DNA of 64,000 nucleotides from Hoeflea_A sp040932035 (GCF_040932035.1 NZ_JBFRBB010000003.1:496001-560000); one strand, 5' to 3'. Counted from the first letter of the stretch, positions 35,193 to 43,402 are shown. The notes: a model not told the origin generated them from the letters alone. Made by a program: numbers and translations.

Positions 35193-36173
35193 ATGCGTGA
35201 ATTGAAAACCGCCGCCGTTGCGGCACTGATCTTTGCGTCTCCTGCTCTTGCAGAAGACCAGACCCTCAAAATGGCAACCATTGCTCCAAGCCTCGGGCAG
35301 GCCATAACCATGGCAACCTTTGCCAATGTTGTTTCCGACAATCTAGACGATGTTTCCGTTGAGGTGTCCGGTGGTGGCGCGGCAACGCTCCACCAGATGG
35401 AGGTCGGCCGCGGCAATCTCGATATGGCAATGACAAGCCCGGTGATCTACAACCTGATGTCCGCCGGCAAGGCCATGTACAAGAAAGAGCCCGAAGCGCC
35501 GGAACTGGCTAAAAATGTCGACCTGTTGATGTGGTTTCCCTATGGCGCATATCACTTCGCCGTTCGCGCCGACAGCGATATCCAGACGCTTGACGACATC
35601 GAGGGCACATCGGTGTTCCTCGGACCCCAGGGCGGTGGCGCCTACAATGCCGCCAAAGGCTGGGTCGAGGCGACCACGGGACTGGTTGCCGGTGAGGATT
35701 ACGAAGCTATCAAGGCAAACTGGCAAACCGGATATCAGGCATTTCTGGACGGCAAAATAGATGTTTACGTCAATGGTTGCCTCGACCCGTGCGGCCAGTT
35801 CATCCAGTTCACCGAAACCGAGGATCTGCGCTTTATCGGGCCGGAAAGCGATGAGGGAGAAGCCGTCGACAAATGGCTGGGCAAATGGCGCTATCGCGCC
35901 GATGTCGCCGATGGCATGTATGGCGGTCAGAAGAACGAGACGCCAGTCGGGTCGTTCGATACCGCTGTCGGCATCAGCGTTCGCGCGGACCTGGACGAAG
36001 AGACGGTCTATAAGGTCACCAAGGCCTTCTGGGAAAACATCGAGCAAGTGACATCCGAGGCTCCGTGGGCAAAGGCCCTGAATATAGAGTTCGCGGCTTC
36101 AAAGCGCGGGCTGATGGAACTCCATCCGGGTGCTGCCCGCTACTATCGTGAGGCCGGTGTTCTCAAGGAATAA
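35193..36173 (+). CDS. TAXI-family TRAP substrate-binding protein
   Basis: 326 residues from the ATG at 35193, preceded by a strong GGGAGGAT site; longer upstream frames lack this signal. It has a Sec signal peptide (MRELKTAAVAALIFASPALAED). The mature protein has the TAXI look: LKMATIAPSLGQAITMATFANVV, GGGAATLHQMEVGRGNLDMAMTSP, then a VFLGPQGGGAYNAAKGW ligand loop. The CLDPCGQFIQF segment has two close cysteines. It is the periplasmic receptor for the fused permease encoded just upstream; the ligand is presumably an organosulfate, inferred from the two sulfatase genes. Confidence 0.88.
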   Translation: MRELKTAAVAALIFASPALAEDQTLKMATIAPSLGQAITMATFANVVSDNLDDVSVEVSGGGAATLHQMEVGRGNLDMAMTSPVIYNLMSAGKAMYKKEPEAPELAKNVDLLMWFPYGAYHFAVRADSDIQTLDDIEGTSVFLGPQGGGAYNAAKGWVEATTGLVAGEDYEAIKANWQTGYQAFLDGKIDVYVNGCLDPCGQFIQFTETEDLRFIGPESDEGEAVDKWLGKWRYRADVADGMYGGQKNETPVGSFDTAVGISVRADLDEETVYKVTKAFWENIEQVTSEAPWAKALNIEFAASKRGLMELHPGAARYYREAGVLKE

Positions 36174-36180
36174 CGCCTTC

Positions 36181-36208
36181 GTCCGGGGGCGGTCATCTGC
36201 CCCCGGAC
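36181..36208. terminator. Hairpin at the converging ends of the sulfatase operon and IclR gene
   Basis: A perfect 10-bp stem, GTCCGGGGGC / GCCCCCGGAC, with an 8-base loop, 7 bases after the TAXI stop. It overlaps the last codons of the convergent IclR gene. T-rich tracts are weak on both sides, so it may act in both directions or with Rho. Confidence 0.65.
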
Positions 36209-37044
36209 GCCTGATTGCTGATTTGACTGCCGTGCTCCATTTGCTGTTTTGCCGGACCAAATCCGTCCAGGTCAGCTTCGATCCTCGCAACAGTCTCCGT
36301 GAGATCGGCGAGATACTTTTCCGCAAATTCTGAAGCGGGCAGGAACTCCCTAGGCCACAACAGCGAAACACCTCCGCAGAGTTCCCCATCGCGCCGCAAC
36401 GGCAGGGCGATTGCAGACAGTTTGTCATTCACCACGGTTTCGCCGACGTAATACGGATGGCGCACCCCGTAGCCGTTTTTTCGAGTCTGGGTCAGGTGTT
36501 CCTGCAGTTTCTTCCAGGTGATTCCGAAGCGCAGCGGACAAAATCTCGATCCCTTGGCCGGTTCCTTGAACAGCTTTCGAACCCGACCTTCATCCATCTG
36601 GCTGAGACATGCCAGTCCGGTCGCACAGCCGAAGATATTCAGCCTCCGGTCGACCTGCCCGAGATAGAGGCTGAACGGGCTGACGGCGCGTGTCGATTCA
36701 ACAATGCGCATCCAGTGCTCTTCAAAAATGTGGATGTCCGAAGGCCAGCCGATCTTTTTGGTCAAAACCAGAGCGTGGGTGAGGCCGATGTCCGCCACCA
36801 GGGCCAGTCCGGGCGGTACGGGACTGATCGATATGTCCGGCAAGGTCACCGTCACCCGGTAAAGCTTGTCGGAGAGCGAACGGCGCACAAAGCGTCTCGA
36901 TATCAGTGTCGCCAGCAACCGGCGCAAAGTCGATTTCGCGAGACCTGTCTCGCGATGGATTTCGCTCAGGGACATGGCACGATGCCGGGCCAGGGTTTCC
37001 AGGACGATCAGTCCCCGTTCAAGGGATCTGTTTTCTTTCAGCAT
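36193..37044 (-). CDS. IclR-family regulator of the sulfatase/TAXI operon
   Basis: 283 residues from the ATG at 37044. A TTG at 37086 would lengthen it but would place the operator inside the gene. The N-terminal winged helix reads RSLERGLIVLETLARHRAMSLSEIHRETGLAKSTLRRLLATLISRRFVRR, the standard IclR DNA-binding domain. The effector domain follows, with GLACLSQMDEGRVRKLF and SAIALPLRRDGELCGGVSLLW. A near-copy of the palindrome upstream of the sulfatase operon lies directly before the start, suggesting autoregulation together with control of the divergently oriented, distant sulfatase promoter. Confidence 0.88.
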   Translation of the reverse strand: MLKENRSLERGLIVLETLARHRAMSLSEIHRETGLAKSTLRRLLATLISRRFVRRSLSDKLYRVTVTLPDISISPVPPGLALVADIGLTHALVLTKKIGWPSDIHIFEEHWMRIVESTRAVSPFSLYLGQVDRRLNIFGCATGLACLSQMDEGRVRKLFKEPAKGSRFCPLRFGITWKKLQEHLTQTRKNGYGVRHPYYVGETVVNDKLSAIALPLRRDGELCGGVSLLWPREFLPASEFAEKYLADLTETVARIEADLDGFGPAKQQMEHGSQISNQASGGR

Positions 37045-37052
37045 GACATCAA

Positions 37053-37073
37053 TTGTGCCACCAGATGGCACGG
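37053..37073 (-). promoter_or_regulatory. IclR-type operator before the IclR gene
   Basis: GTGCCA-CCAGA-TGGCAC core (37055-37071), with the same spacing as 30054-30074 and 17 of 21 positions identical. It starts 9 bases upstream of the ATG at 37044. Confidence 0.7.
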
Positions 37074-37107
37074 TGTCAATTTTCAATAAAAGCAGATCAG
37101 GGCTATA

Positions 37108-37875
37108 TCAGTCGCCATCGGCGTCGCGATCCAATTGAGCGATTGCCGATGCGGCGGATTTGAGTTCATTTATAAGCTCGTTGCGGTTTGTCCGAGCGCT
37201 CCTGAAAAAGGTCAGGCCGATTGTTGAGATGACCTTGTTTTCCAACGGCACCGGAACCGCAATCGTCGTCGTTTGCGGATCGATCTCGTGATCCCGCACG
37301 GCATATCCAAGCCGCCTGACCCGATTGAGGATCGGGCGCATACGGGCCTCCAGATCTTTTACGCTCATGTGGCTGTGGCCGTTTTTCACGAGCAATGCCA
37401 GCAGCCGGCCCCGCTCTTCCTGCGGACAAAAAGCCAGATACGCGCGGCCATGCGCCCGTGTGAGCATATCGAGACGCTTTTGCAGCGTTGAATGCGCGTG
37501 CGACAGCGGGCTTTGCGGAATTGTGCTGAGCCGCACGACCATTGCATCTTCGTCGAGGGTCGCCAGCGCTGCCGGCCACAGGAGCCGGTCTGTCAGATCA
37601 GACAGGATTTTCCCCGCTCGTTCGTAAATGACGGGGAAGCCGTGAAACCCGGTGCTTAATTCGACGATCTTTTCTGTCAGCGTGTAGCCGACCCTGCGGC
37701 CGACATTCTTGACGTAGCCGAGATTTTCAAGCGTTTCCAGAATTCTTACCAGTGTAGGAGAGGGCAGTCCGGTGTCCAGATGCAGCATCTGAATTGTCGT
37801 AATCGGGCGTCTGTTGAGTTGATGAAGCACCTTCAGTGTCCGTTCAACCGACTTGATATTACTGAACGATGTCAT
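37108..37875 (-). CDS. IclR-family regulator of the ring-cleavage cluster
   Basis: 255 residues. The winged helix KSVERTLKVLHQLNRRPITTIQMLHLDTGLPSPTLVRILETLENLGYVKNVGRRVGYTLT is at the N-terminus. The effector domain begins near residue 80 with ERAGKILSDLTDRLLWPAALATLD, an MhpR/PcaR-like wording typical of aromatic-responsive members. TTTIAVPVPLENKVISTIGLTFFRSA is the C-terminal part of the fold. It is divergent from the extradiol dioxygenase gene, with a 31-base perfect palindrome between them, so it probably controls that cluster. Confidence 0.88.
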   Translation of the reverse strand: MTSFSNIKSVERTLKVLHQLNRRPITTIQMLHLDTGLPSPTLVRILETLENLGYVKNVGRRVGYTLTEKIVELSTGFHGFPVIYERAGKILSDLTDRLLWPAALATLDEDAMVVRLSTIPQSPLSHAHSTLQKRLDMLTRAHGRAYLAFCPQEERGRLLALLVKNGHSHMSVKDLEARMRPILNRVRRLGYAVRDHEIDPQTTTIAVPVPLENKVISTIGLTFFRSARTNRNELINELKSAASAIAQLDRDADGD

Positions 37876-37887
37876 CGCAATCCTGTG

Positions 37888-37918
37888 ACAGCTAATTTCA
37901 CATTGTGAAATTAGCTGT
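37888..37918. promoter_or_regulatory. 31-base perfect palindrome in the IclR/dioxygenase divergent promoter
   Basis: Arms of 15 bases, ACAGCTAATTTCACA and its reverse complement, flank a single central T (37903). It starts 13 bases upstream of the IclR ATG and ends 69 bases before the dioxygenase ATG. Likely the IclR operator. Confidence 0.75.
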
Positions 37919-37986
37919 ATTTGCGGCCAATTGGAACGGGCTTCTGTTCTATTGTCTCGGCAACATTGAAATTCATGGAGCAGCAG

Positions 37987-38994
37987 ATGTCCGTGTTAAC
38001 GCCGAACCCGTCCCCGCCTTTCAACACAACGCGTATAAGCCATGTTGTTCTGACCAGCAGGGACCTCGATAAGACCCGCTATTTTTACGAGACCGGCCTT
38101 GGTCTGGAGGTGACGCATCACGATGCGGACCGGTTGTGTTTGCGGGCGCTTGAAGAAACCAGCCATCATTCGCTTGTCTTTGAGAAAACAGACCGGGAGG
38201 GGCCGGGCCTTTGCCGCCGTATCGGCTACCGCGCCTACACGGATGATGATTTGAAGCGGGCGCATGAGCACTTCAATTCACGTGGTCAACAGGCCGAATT
38301 TGTTGAGCGGCCCCATCAGGGGCTGACATTGCAGCTTCACGACGGCGTTGGTGTTCCGATCGAGTTCTGCGCAACCATGGACCAGGACGAAGCGCGCATG
38401 CAGCGTTTCCACACGCATGCCGGCGGCAGGCTGGCGTTTTTCGATCACATCCAGATTGCCTGCCACGATGTATCCGCCGCCTATGAATGGTACAGCGATC
38501 TCGGCTTCCGCCTGACCGAATACACCGCCAAGGATGGTACCGAGGAAATGTGGGGTGTGTGGCTCAAGCGCAAGAACAACACGCAGGATGTCGTGTTCGG
38601 CAACGGGCCGGGGCCACGCCTGCATCATTTCGCCTACCACACGCCCGAAGTGGCCAATGTCATACACGCCGCCGATGTGATGGCTTCGCTCGGACTTGCG
38701 GACACCATGGACCGCGCGCCCGGCCGCCACGGCATCGGCAATGCGTTCTTTATCTACTTCCGGGACCCTGACGGACACCGCATAGAAATATTCACCAGCC
38801 ACTACAACGTGATCGATGTCGATCATAAACCCAAGCGGTGGGACCTTAGCGATACACGCCGCTCTCAACTGTGGGGCTTTCCGGCACCGAAGAAGTGGTT
38901 CTTCGAGGCGAGCGAGTTCGAAGATGTGGAGGTGAAAAAGCCACTGATGGAAGCAACGCCCGTAACGCTTGAAGCGTTTCTCGAGAGCTGGTGA
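37987..38994 (+). CDS. Extradiol ring-cleavage dioxygenase (VOC family, HpaD/catechol 2,3-dioxygenase-like)
   Basis: 335 residues from the ATG at 37987, with GGAG a few bases upstream; upstream in-frame TTG/ATG starts are less convincing. Two VOC modules are seen: ISHVVLTSRDLDKTRYFYETGLGL (N-terminal) and FDHIQIACHDVSAAYEWYSDLGFRL (catalytic). The Fe ligands are the His of FDHIQIA, the His in LHHFAYHT and the Glu in DGHRIEIFTSHY. The size and C-terminal tail resemble homoprotocatechuate 2,3-dioxygenase. It would open a catechol-type ring meta to the hydroxyls, giving a product for the next gene's hydrolase. The exact catechol is not determinable. Confidence 0.85.
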   Translation: MSVLTPNPSPPFNTTRISHVVLTSRDLDKTRYFYETGLGLEVTHHDADRLCLRALEETSHHSLVFEKTDREGPGLCRRIGYRAYTDDDLKRAHEHFNSRGQQAEFVERPHQGLTLQLHDGVGVPIEFCATMDQDEARMQRFHTHAGGRLAFFDHIQIACHDVSAAYEWYSDLGFRLTEYTAKDGTEEMWGVWLKRKNNTQDVVFGNGPGPRLHHFAYHTPEVANVIHAADVMASLGLADTMDRAPGRHGIGNAFFIYFRDPDGHRIEIFTSHYNVIDVDHKPKRWDLSDTRRSQLWGFPAPKKWFFEASEFEDVEVKKPLMEATPVTLEAFLESW

Positions 38995-39000
38995 TTGGTC

Positions 39001-39993
39001 ATGAAGTTCGGAACGATTATTGAGAACGAAGAGCCCGTTGCGATTGTCAGGGGCAGCGACGGCAGGGCGCGGCGGCTGGCCGATGTTGCAGAAGTGGCAG
39101 GCCTTTCGCGCCTGGGCAATATGCTAGAACTGGTCACGCAGTACGGCAAAGTTCAGAACATATTGGGCGAACTGGCCTTTGCGGCCGATACGGTGGACGG
39201 CATTGCGCTGGATGGCGCTGATTGGGCACCACCACTGCCCAACCCGTCCAAAATCCTGGGCGTGGCGTTCAACAACAGGGAACTGATGAAAAAGGCGCAC
39301 CGGGACCCCGGCGTTCCCAACTTCTTTTTGAAACCGCCATCTGCGCTGCAGGGTCACGGCAAGCCGATCATCGTCGACCCGGACTGGGGAGCTGTTATTC
39401 CAGAGCCCGAGATATGTGCCGTGATCGGAAAACGCGCCAAGCACATCACGGTGGAGGAGGCGCTCGATTATGTTTTTGGCTATCTCATCCACAACGACGT
39501 GACGTCGCACGGCCTGAAATTTCAAAAGGACAGTATCGCGGTCACCTACGACAAGGACATGGCGCGTCCGGAGTTCTATACTTGGCGCAACCTCAACGGC
39601 CCGGACGACACAGATGCTTTTTATGTCTACCACACGCGTTCAAAGGGCACCGACACTTTCGGTCCGATGGGGCCGTGGATCACAACGAAGGATGATGTGC
39701 CGGATCCGAATGACCTGACGGTTGTCGGCACGCTCGACGACGAGGTCTTCACGCGCGATCACACGGGCAATTATCGTTTTCGCGTCGAAGAATGCATCGC
39801 CGAGGCAAGTCGCTACTTCACTCTCGAGCCGGGCGATATGATATCGTTTGGAACCACGGGGAAGGGCGCCGGCCGCTTCAAGCGGGGGCACAAGAGCCTT
39901 TTGATCGGCGAGGAAACGGGTACGATCGGCATTGCCATCGAACCCCTGGGTACGTTGCGCAATCCGATCAAACACCAGAAAGGCGGTGCGTAG
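39001..39993 (+). CDS. Fumarylacetoacetate hydrolase (FAH) family protein
   Basis: 330 residues from the ATG at 39001, 6 bases after the dioxygenase stop. The FAH fold motifs are clear: SKILGVAFNNRELMKK, FFLKPPSALQGHGKPI, then the metal-binding acidic set in PEPEICAVIGKRAKH with VFGYLIHNDVTSHGL, and PGDMISFGTTGKG near the end. Members act as hydrolases, hydratases, decarboxylases or isomerases on ring-cleavage products (for example HpaG, MhpD). Here it probably processes the semialdehyde or muconate made by the dioxygenase. Which of these reactions applies cannot be told from sequence alone. Confidence 0.88.
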   Translation: MKFGTIIENEEPVAIVRGSDGRARRLADVAEVAGLSRLGNMLELVTQYGKVQNILGELAFAADTVDGIALDGADWAPPLPNPSKILGVAFNNRELMKKAHRDPGVPNFFLKPPSALQGHGKPIIVDPDWGAVIPEPEICAVIGKRAKHITVEEALDYVFGYLIHNDVTSHGLKFQKDSIAVTYDKDMARPEFYTWRNLNGPDDTDAFYVYHTRSKGTDTFGPMGPWITTKDDVPDPNDLTVVGTLDDEVFTRDHTGNYRFRVEECIAEASRYFTLEPGDMISFGTTGKGAGRFKRGHKSLLIGEETGTIGIAIEPLGTLRNPIKHQKGGA

Positions 39994-40376
39994 TGATCAA
40001 TTCAGTCGACCCGCCGGATGTTCCGCGTCACCGGAACCCGATCCCGGCGGCCGCCATCCACCGTGGCATCCTTGCAAGCTCAGCGATATCCGGGTTGGAT
40101 CCGTCAACCGGAACTTACCCTGGGGAAAAGGCCGTGCAGGTGGAAACTGCCTTCAGGAACATGCAGTCCATCCTCGAAGCGGCGGGTGCAAACTGGCAGG
40201 ATGTCATCAAGATGGATCTGTATTTCCGCGACAAGGCGGACCGGAAACTGGTCAACCCGCACTGGCTTGAGATTTACCCGGACGAGTCCGCGCGGCCGGC
40301 CCGCCACGCGCATGTTGCGGATCTTCCCGATGGCTGCTGTCTGCAAATCACTTTCCTGGCGGTGATGGAGGACTAG
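39993..40376 (+). CDS. Rid-family (YjgF/RidA-like) protein
   Basis: 127 residues from a GTG at 39993 that overlaps the previous TAG by one base; the longer frame upstream is spurious. RHRNPIPAAAIHRGILASSAISGLDP is the Rid N-terminus, and AFRNMQSILEAAGANWQDVIKMDLYF the central helix-strand. The C-terminus reads LPDGCCLQITFLAVM where true RidA has an Arg plus an EIEAIA motif, so the catalytic Arg and terminal Glu appear to be replaced. It belongs to another Rid subgroup, perhaps like the 2-aminomuconate deaminases found in ring-cleavage clusters. The role is inferred from the neighbours. Confidence 0.8.
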   Translation: MINSVDPPDVPRHRNPIPAAAIHRGILASSAISGLDPSTGTYPGEKAVQVETAFRNMQSILEAAGANWQDVIKMDLYFRDKADRKLVNPHWLEIYPDESARPARHAHVADLPDGCCLQITFLAVMED

Positions 40377-40379
40377 ATA

Positions 40380-41282
40380 ATGTCGCAGGGTAAACGGCCG
40401 CAAATCGGCATCATCGGTGCCGGAGAGATGGGTGCCGCTGTCGGCGCTGCGCTGAATTCCACGGGGCTGACCGTCAGGACCGTGTTGAACGGGCGCAGTG
40501 AAGAAACCCGTCACCGTGCGCAAAATGCCGGTCTTGGTGCGGCGGAAAACCTGGAAACACTGGTCGGAGCATCGGACATTGTGTTTTCCATCCTGCCGCC
40601 GTCGCAGGCTGCATCAGCGGCGAGCGAAGTCGCACATATCGTAAAAACGCTCCGGCAACCACTGACCTTTGTCGAGGCCAATGCCGTGTCGCCGGCAACG
40701 GTGCTTTCGATATCGCAGTCCTTTGCGGGAACCGTTGTTCGGTTTGTCGACGGCGGGCTTGTCGGCGGGCCGCCGAGAGGGGATCGCCGCCCCCGGCTTT
40801 ATGCTTCAGGCGATGATTGCGACCTGTTGAAATCACTGGACTCGGCGGCATTCGACCTCAGGCGTCTTGGCCCTGACGTCGGCAAGGCGTCAGGATTCAA
40901 GATGGCCTATGCCGCTTTGACCAAAGGCATGAATACGCTTTTGACCGCCGGCCTTCTGGCGGCGGAAGAGATGGGATTTCTCGATACGTATATTGCTGAA
41001 CTGGAAAGCAGTCAGAACGCCGTACTCAAAAAGGCCGAGGCCAACATTCCACGACTGCCGGCGGATGCAGCACGCTGGATCCGGGAAATGGAAGAAATCC
41101 GCGATACTTTCCAGGGGCTCAGACTTCCGGGCGGTTTTCATCAGGGTGCTGCAGACATAATGCGGCTGCTCGCAAGTTCCCGCTACGGGCACGAAACCCG
41201 CCAAACGCGGGACACGACACGCTCGATGCGGCAAACCGTATCCGGCATTGCCGAAGACAGGCGCAGTAAAGAAGCGGACTGA
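40380..41282 (+). CDS. NAD(P)-dependent dehydrogenase, 6PGDH-like with DUF1932 domain
   Basis: 300 residues. The Rossmann motif QIGIIGAGEMGAAVGAALNSTG at residues 8-29 opens a 6-phosphogluconate / 3-hydroxyisobutyrate-dehydrogenase-like N-domain, with SILPPSQA and VEANAVSPATV in the typical beta-hydroxyacid dehydrogenase positions. FVDGGLVGGPPRG is the substrate loop. The helical C-domain has KASGFKMAYAALTKGMNTLL (catalytic Lys context), consistent with DUF1932. It follows the Rid gene by 3 bases and closes the ring-cleavage operon. Substrate unknown. Confidence 0.8.
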   Translation: MSQGKRPQIGIIGAGEMGAAVGAALNSTGLTVRTVLNGRSEETRHRAQNAGLGAAENLETLVGASDIVFSILPPSQAASAASEVAHIVKTLRQPLTFVEANAVSPATVLSISQSFAGTVVRFVDGGLVGGPPRGDRRPRLYASGDDCDLLKSLDSAAFDLRRLGPDVGKASGFKMAYAALTKGMNTLLTAGLLAAEEMGFLDTYIAELESSQNAVLKKAEANIPRLPADAARWIREMEEIRDTFQGLRLPGGFHQGAADIMRLLASSRYGHETRQTRDTTRSMRQTVSGIAEDRRSKEAD

Positions 41283-41338
41283 AATCAAAGCCTGCCGGAT
41301 CACCCCAAGGCGGCCATGATCGCACGGCGCGCGGGCCG

Positions 41339-41944
41339 TCAGAACTCCAGCGATACCCACAACACCTTTGCATCTTCCTTGCCGGTCGATACGCATCCGT
41401 GTCCCATGCCGGCATCATAATAGACCGAGTCTCCGGCTTTCATTTCCAGGGGCCTGTAGTGTTCCGTAAACAAGGTCAGTTCGCCACTGATCACATACAT
41501 GAATTCTTCACCGCCGTGGCGGATCCAGGTTTCGAACTCGGAAATGTCCCTTGCCTTGATGGTGCTGATATAGGGCAGCATGCGTTTGCTGCTCAGTTCG
41601 GTGCAAAGGAGCTCGTGGCCGTAGGTCGGCGTTTCCTGCCGCTCTCCCATGCCGTCCAGCGTATAATCGCGTCGCCCCGATATGCCGCTTTGGCTGGATT
41701 GAACAAAAAGCTGCGGGGTTTCAAGACCCAGAACCTTTGTCAGGCGCCGGACCACGTCGAAACTGGGCTTTGTCTGGTCATTTTCTATCTTGGAAAGCGT
41801 TGAACGGCCGATCCCCGCTGCCTTGCCGGTTTCCTCCAGGGTCCAGCCCTTTTTTTTGCGTGCGTCATAAAACATTTTTCCAAGATTCGAAGTGTCGGGC
41901 GCCTCCAATCCTTCCGCGGCATCGGTTGGCAAAACGGGTTCCAT
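41339..41944 (-). CDS. HTH-XRE/cupin transcriptional regulator
   Basis: 201 residues from the ATG at 41944, which has GGAGAA 8 bases upstream; a TTG 54 bases earlier is less likely. The XRE helix-turn-helix is near residues 22-75 (LGKMFYDARKKKGWTLEETGKAAGIGRSTLSKIENDQTKPSFDVVRRL). A C-terminal cupin barrel follows (WIRHGGEEFMYVISGELTLF, then KAGDSVYYDAGMGHG), which usually binds a small ligand. It is divergent from glyA and is the obvious candidate regulator of the glycine unit. This is inferred from position. Confidence 0.85.
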   Translation of the reverse strand: MEPVLPTDAAEGLEAPDTSNLGKMFYDARKKKGWTLEETGKAAGIGRSTLSKIENDQTKPSFDVVRRLTKVLGLETPQLFVQSSQSGISGRRDYTLDGMGERQETPTYGHELLCTELSSKRMLPYISTIKARDISEFETWIRHGGEEFMYVISGELTLFTEHYRPLEMKAGDSVYYDAGMGHGCVSTGKEDAKVLWVSLEF

Positions 41945-42017
41945 GGTCTGATTCTCCAATTGTAGACATAACTTAGCTTGTGTTTCGATCAAGGTCAAAA
42001 GGCGCGGTTTTGCACAT

Positions 42018-42046
42018 AATGTTTCTTAAGATGGAAAATGTTGCTT
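42018..42046 (+). promoter_or_regulatory. Direct repeat in the glyA / HTH-cupin divergent region
   Basis: AATGTTTCTT (42018-42027) and AATGTTGCTT (42037-42046) lie 19 bases apart in an AT-richer stretch between the divergent genes. It could be a binding site for the HTH-cupin protein or part of the promoter. Evidence is limited to the repeat. Confidence 0.3.
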
Positions 42047-42130
42047 TTAGTGGAAAAATCTCTTATACGTGCGAAATATGCCCAAAACGAGATTCTGAAC
42101 GAAACGGGAGGCATGGTTTTGGAGGAAAGT

Positions 42131-43384
42131 ATGTTTCAGACGGATCTGTATTTTTCCGATCCTGTGGTGGCCCAGGCGATTGCAGCGGAGGGCACGCGTC
42201 AAGCCGATCAGATTGAACTCATCGCTTCTGAGAACATTGTCTCAAAGGCCGTGCTGCAGGCGCAGGGCTCGCTACTGACCAACAAATATGCCGAGGGCTA
42301 TCCCGGCCGCCGCTACTATGGCGGCTGCGAGCACGTGGATGTTGTCGAATCCGAGGCGATCGATCGGCTGAAGACTTTGTTCGGGGCCGGATTTGCCAAT
42401 GTGCAGCCTCACTCAGGCGCGCAAGCCAACGGAGCGGTGAAACTGGCGCTCCTGCAGCCGGGCGACACGATTCTGGGCATGTCCCTTGATGCGGGCGGTC
42501 ACCTGACGCACGGCGCTAAACCGGCAATGTCCGGCAAGTGGTTCAATCCGGTTCAGTACGGCCTTGACAGCAATGGCCGCATCGATTTCGACCAGGTCGC
42601 CGCCATTGCGCGAGCCGAAAAACCTCAAATGATCATAGCCGGGGCCTCCGCCTATTCGCGTGTCATCGACTTTGCCCGCTTCCGGGAGATCGCCGATGAC
42701 GTCGGCGCCTGGCTTCTGGTGGATATGGCGCATATTGCCGGGCTGGTGGCCGCCGGGCTTCATCCGTCGCCATTGCCGCACGCCCATGTGGTCACGTCAA
42801 CCACCCACAAAACGCTGCGCGGACCGCGCGGCGGCTTCATTCTCACCAATGACGATGCAATCGCAAAAAAGATCAACTCCGCTGTATTTCCAGGCCTTCA
42901 GGGCGGACCGCTGATGCATGTGATCGCCGCCAAGGCCGTTGCGTTTGGTGAGGCGCTGAAACCGGAATTCAAAGCCTATGCGCAACGGGTTGTCGACAGC
43001 GCAAAGGCATTGTCGGACGTGATGATTGCCCGCGGTTGTGCAATCGTCTCCGGCGGCACCGACAATCACCTGATGCTGGTGGACCTTCGTCCCAAGGGCG
43101 TGAAGGGCAATGCCGCCGAGGCTGCGCTGGAGCGTGCCGGCATCACCTGTAACAAGAACGGCGTGCCGGACGATCCGGAAAAACCGGCCGTTACCAGCGG
43201 CATTCGCCTCGGTACCGCCGCCGGCTGCAGCCGCGGGTTCGGCCCGGAAGAGTTCAGCAGGATCGGACACCTGATCAGCGACGTTCTCGACGGGCTTGCG
43301 GCCAAACCCGAAGGCGACCGCGAGGTCGAGGCCAGAACAAGCGCCCAGGTTAAAAAACTGTGCGCCCAATATCCCATCTACTGA
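42131..43384 (+). CDS. glyA: Serine hydroxymethyltransferase
   Basis: 417 residues from the ATG at 42131, which has a near-ideal GGAGGAAAG just before it; the frame is open further upstream but without such a signal. Characteristic stretches are IELIASENIVSKAVLQAQGSLLTNKYAEGYPGRRYYGGCEHVD, QPHSGAQANGAVKLALLQPGDTILGMSLDAGGHLTHG, and the PLP-lysine motif VVTSTTHKTLRGPRGG. It interconverts glycine and serine with methylene-tetrahydrofolate. As first gene of the unit with GcvTHP and SdaA it probably works in the glycine-to-serine direction. A separate housekeeping glyA probably exists elsewhere. Confidence 0.95.
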   Translation: MFQTDLYFSDPVVAQAIAAEGTRQADQIELIASENIVSKAVLQAQGSLLTNKYAEGYPGRRYYGGCEHVDVVESEAIDRLKTLFGAGFANVQPHSGAQANGAVKLALLQPGDTILGMSLDAGGHLTHGAKPAMSGKWFNPVQYGLDSNGRIDFDQVAAIARAEKPQMIIAGASAYSRVIDFARFREIADDVGAWLLVDMAHIAGLVAAGLHPSPLPHAHVVTSTTHKTLRGPRGGFILTNDDAIAKKINSAVFPGLQGGPLMHVIAAKAVAFGEALKPEFKAYAQRVVDSAKALSDVMIARGCAIVSGGTDNHLMLVDLRPKGVKGNAAEAALERAGITCNKNGVPDDPEKPAVTSGIRLGTAAGCSRGFGPEEFSRIGHLISDVLDGLAAKPEGDREVEARTSAQVKKLCAQYPIY

Positions 43385-43402
43385 CGGCAAAGGTCATCCG
43401 AC

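Noticed and set aside
39792..39992. N-terminal extension of the Rid protein
   Set aside because: It overlaps the FAH gene entirely and has no family similarity; the GTG at 39993 gives the normal Rid length.
41945..42130. Glycine riboswitch upstream of glyA, or before the symporter or gcvT
   Set aside because: I looked for the conserved aptamer core (accgaagg-ggcaa-like and the second conserved helix) and did not see it in these leaders; only simple hairpins and a direct repeat are visible.
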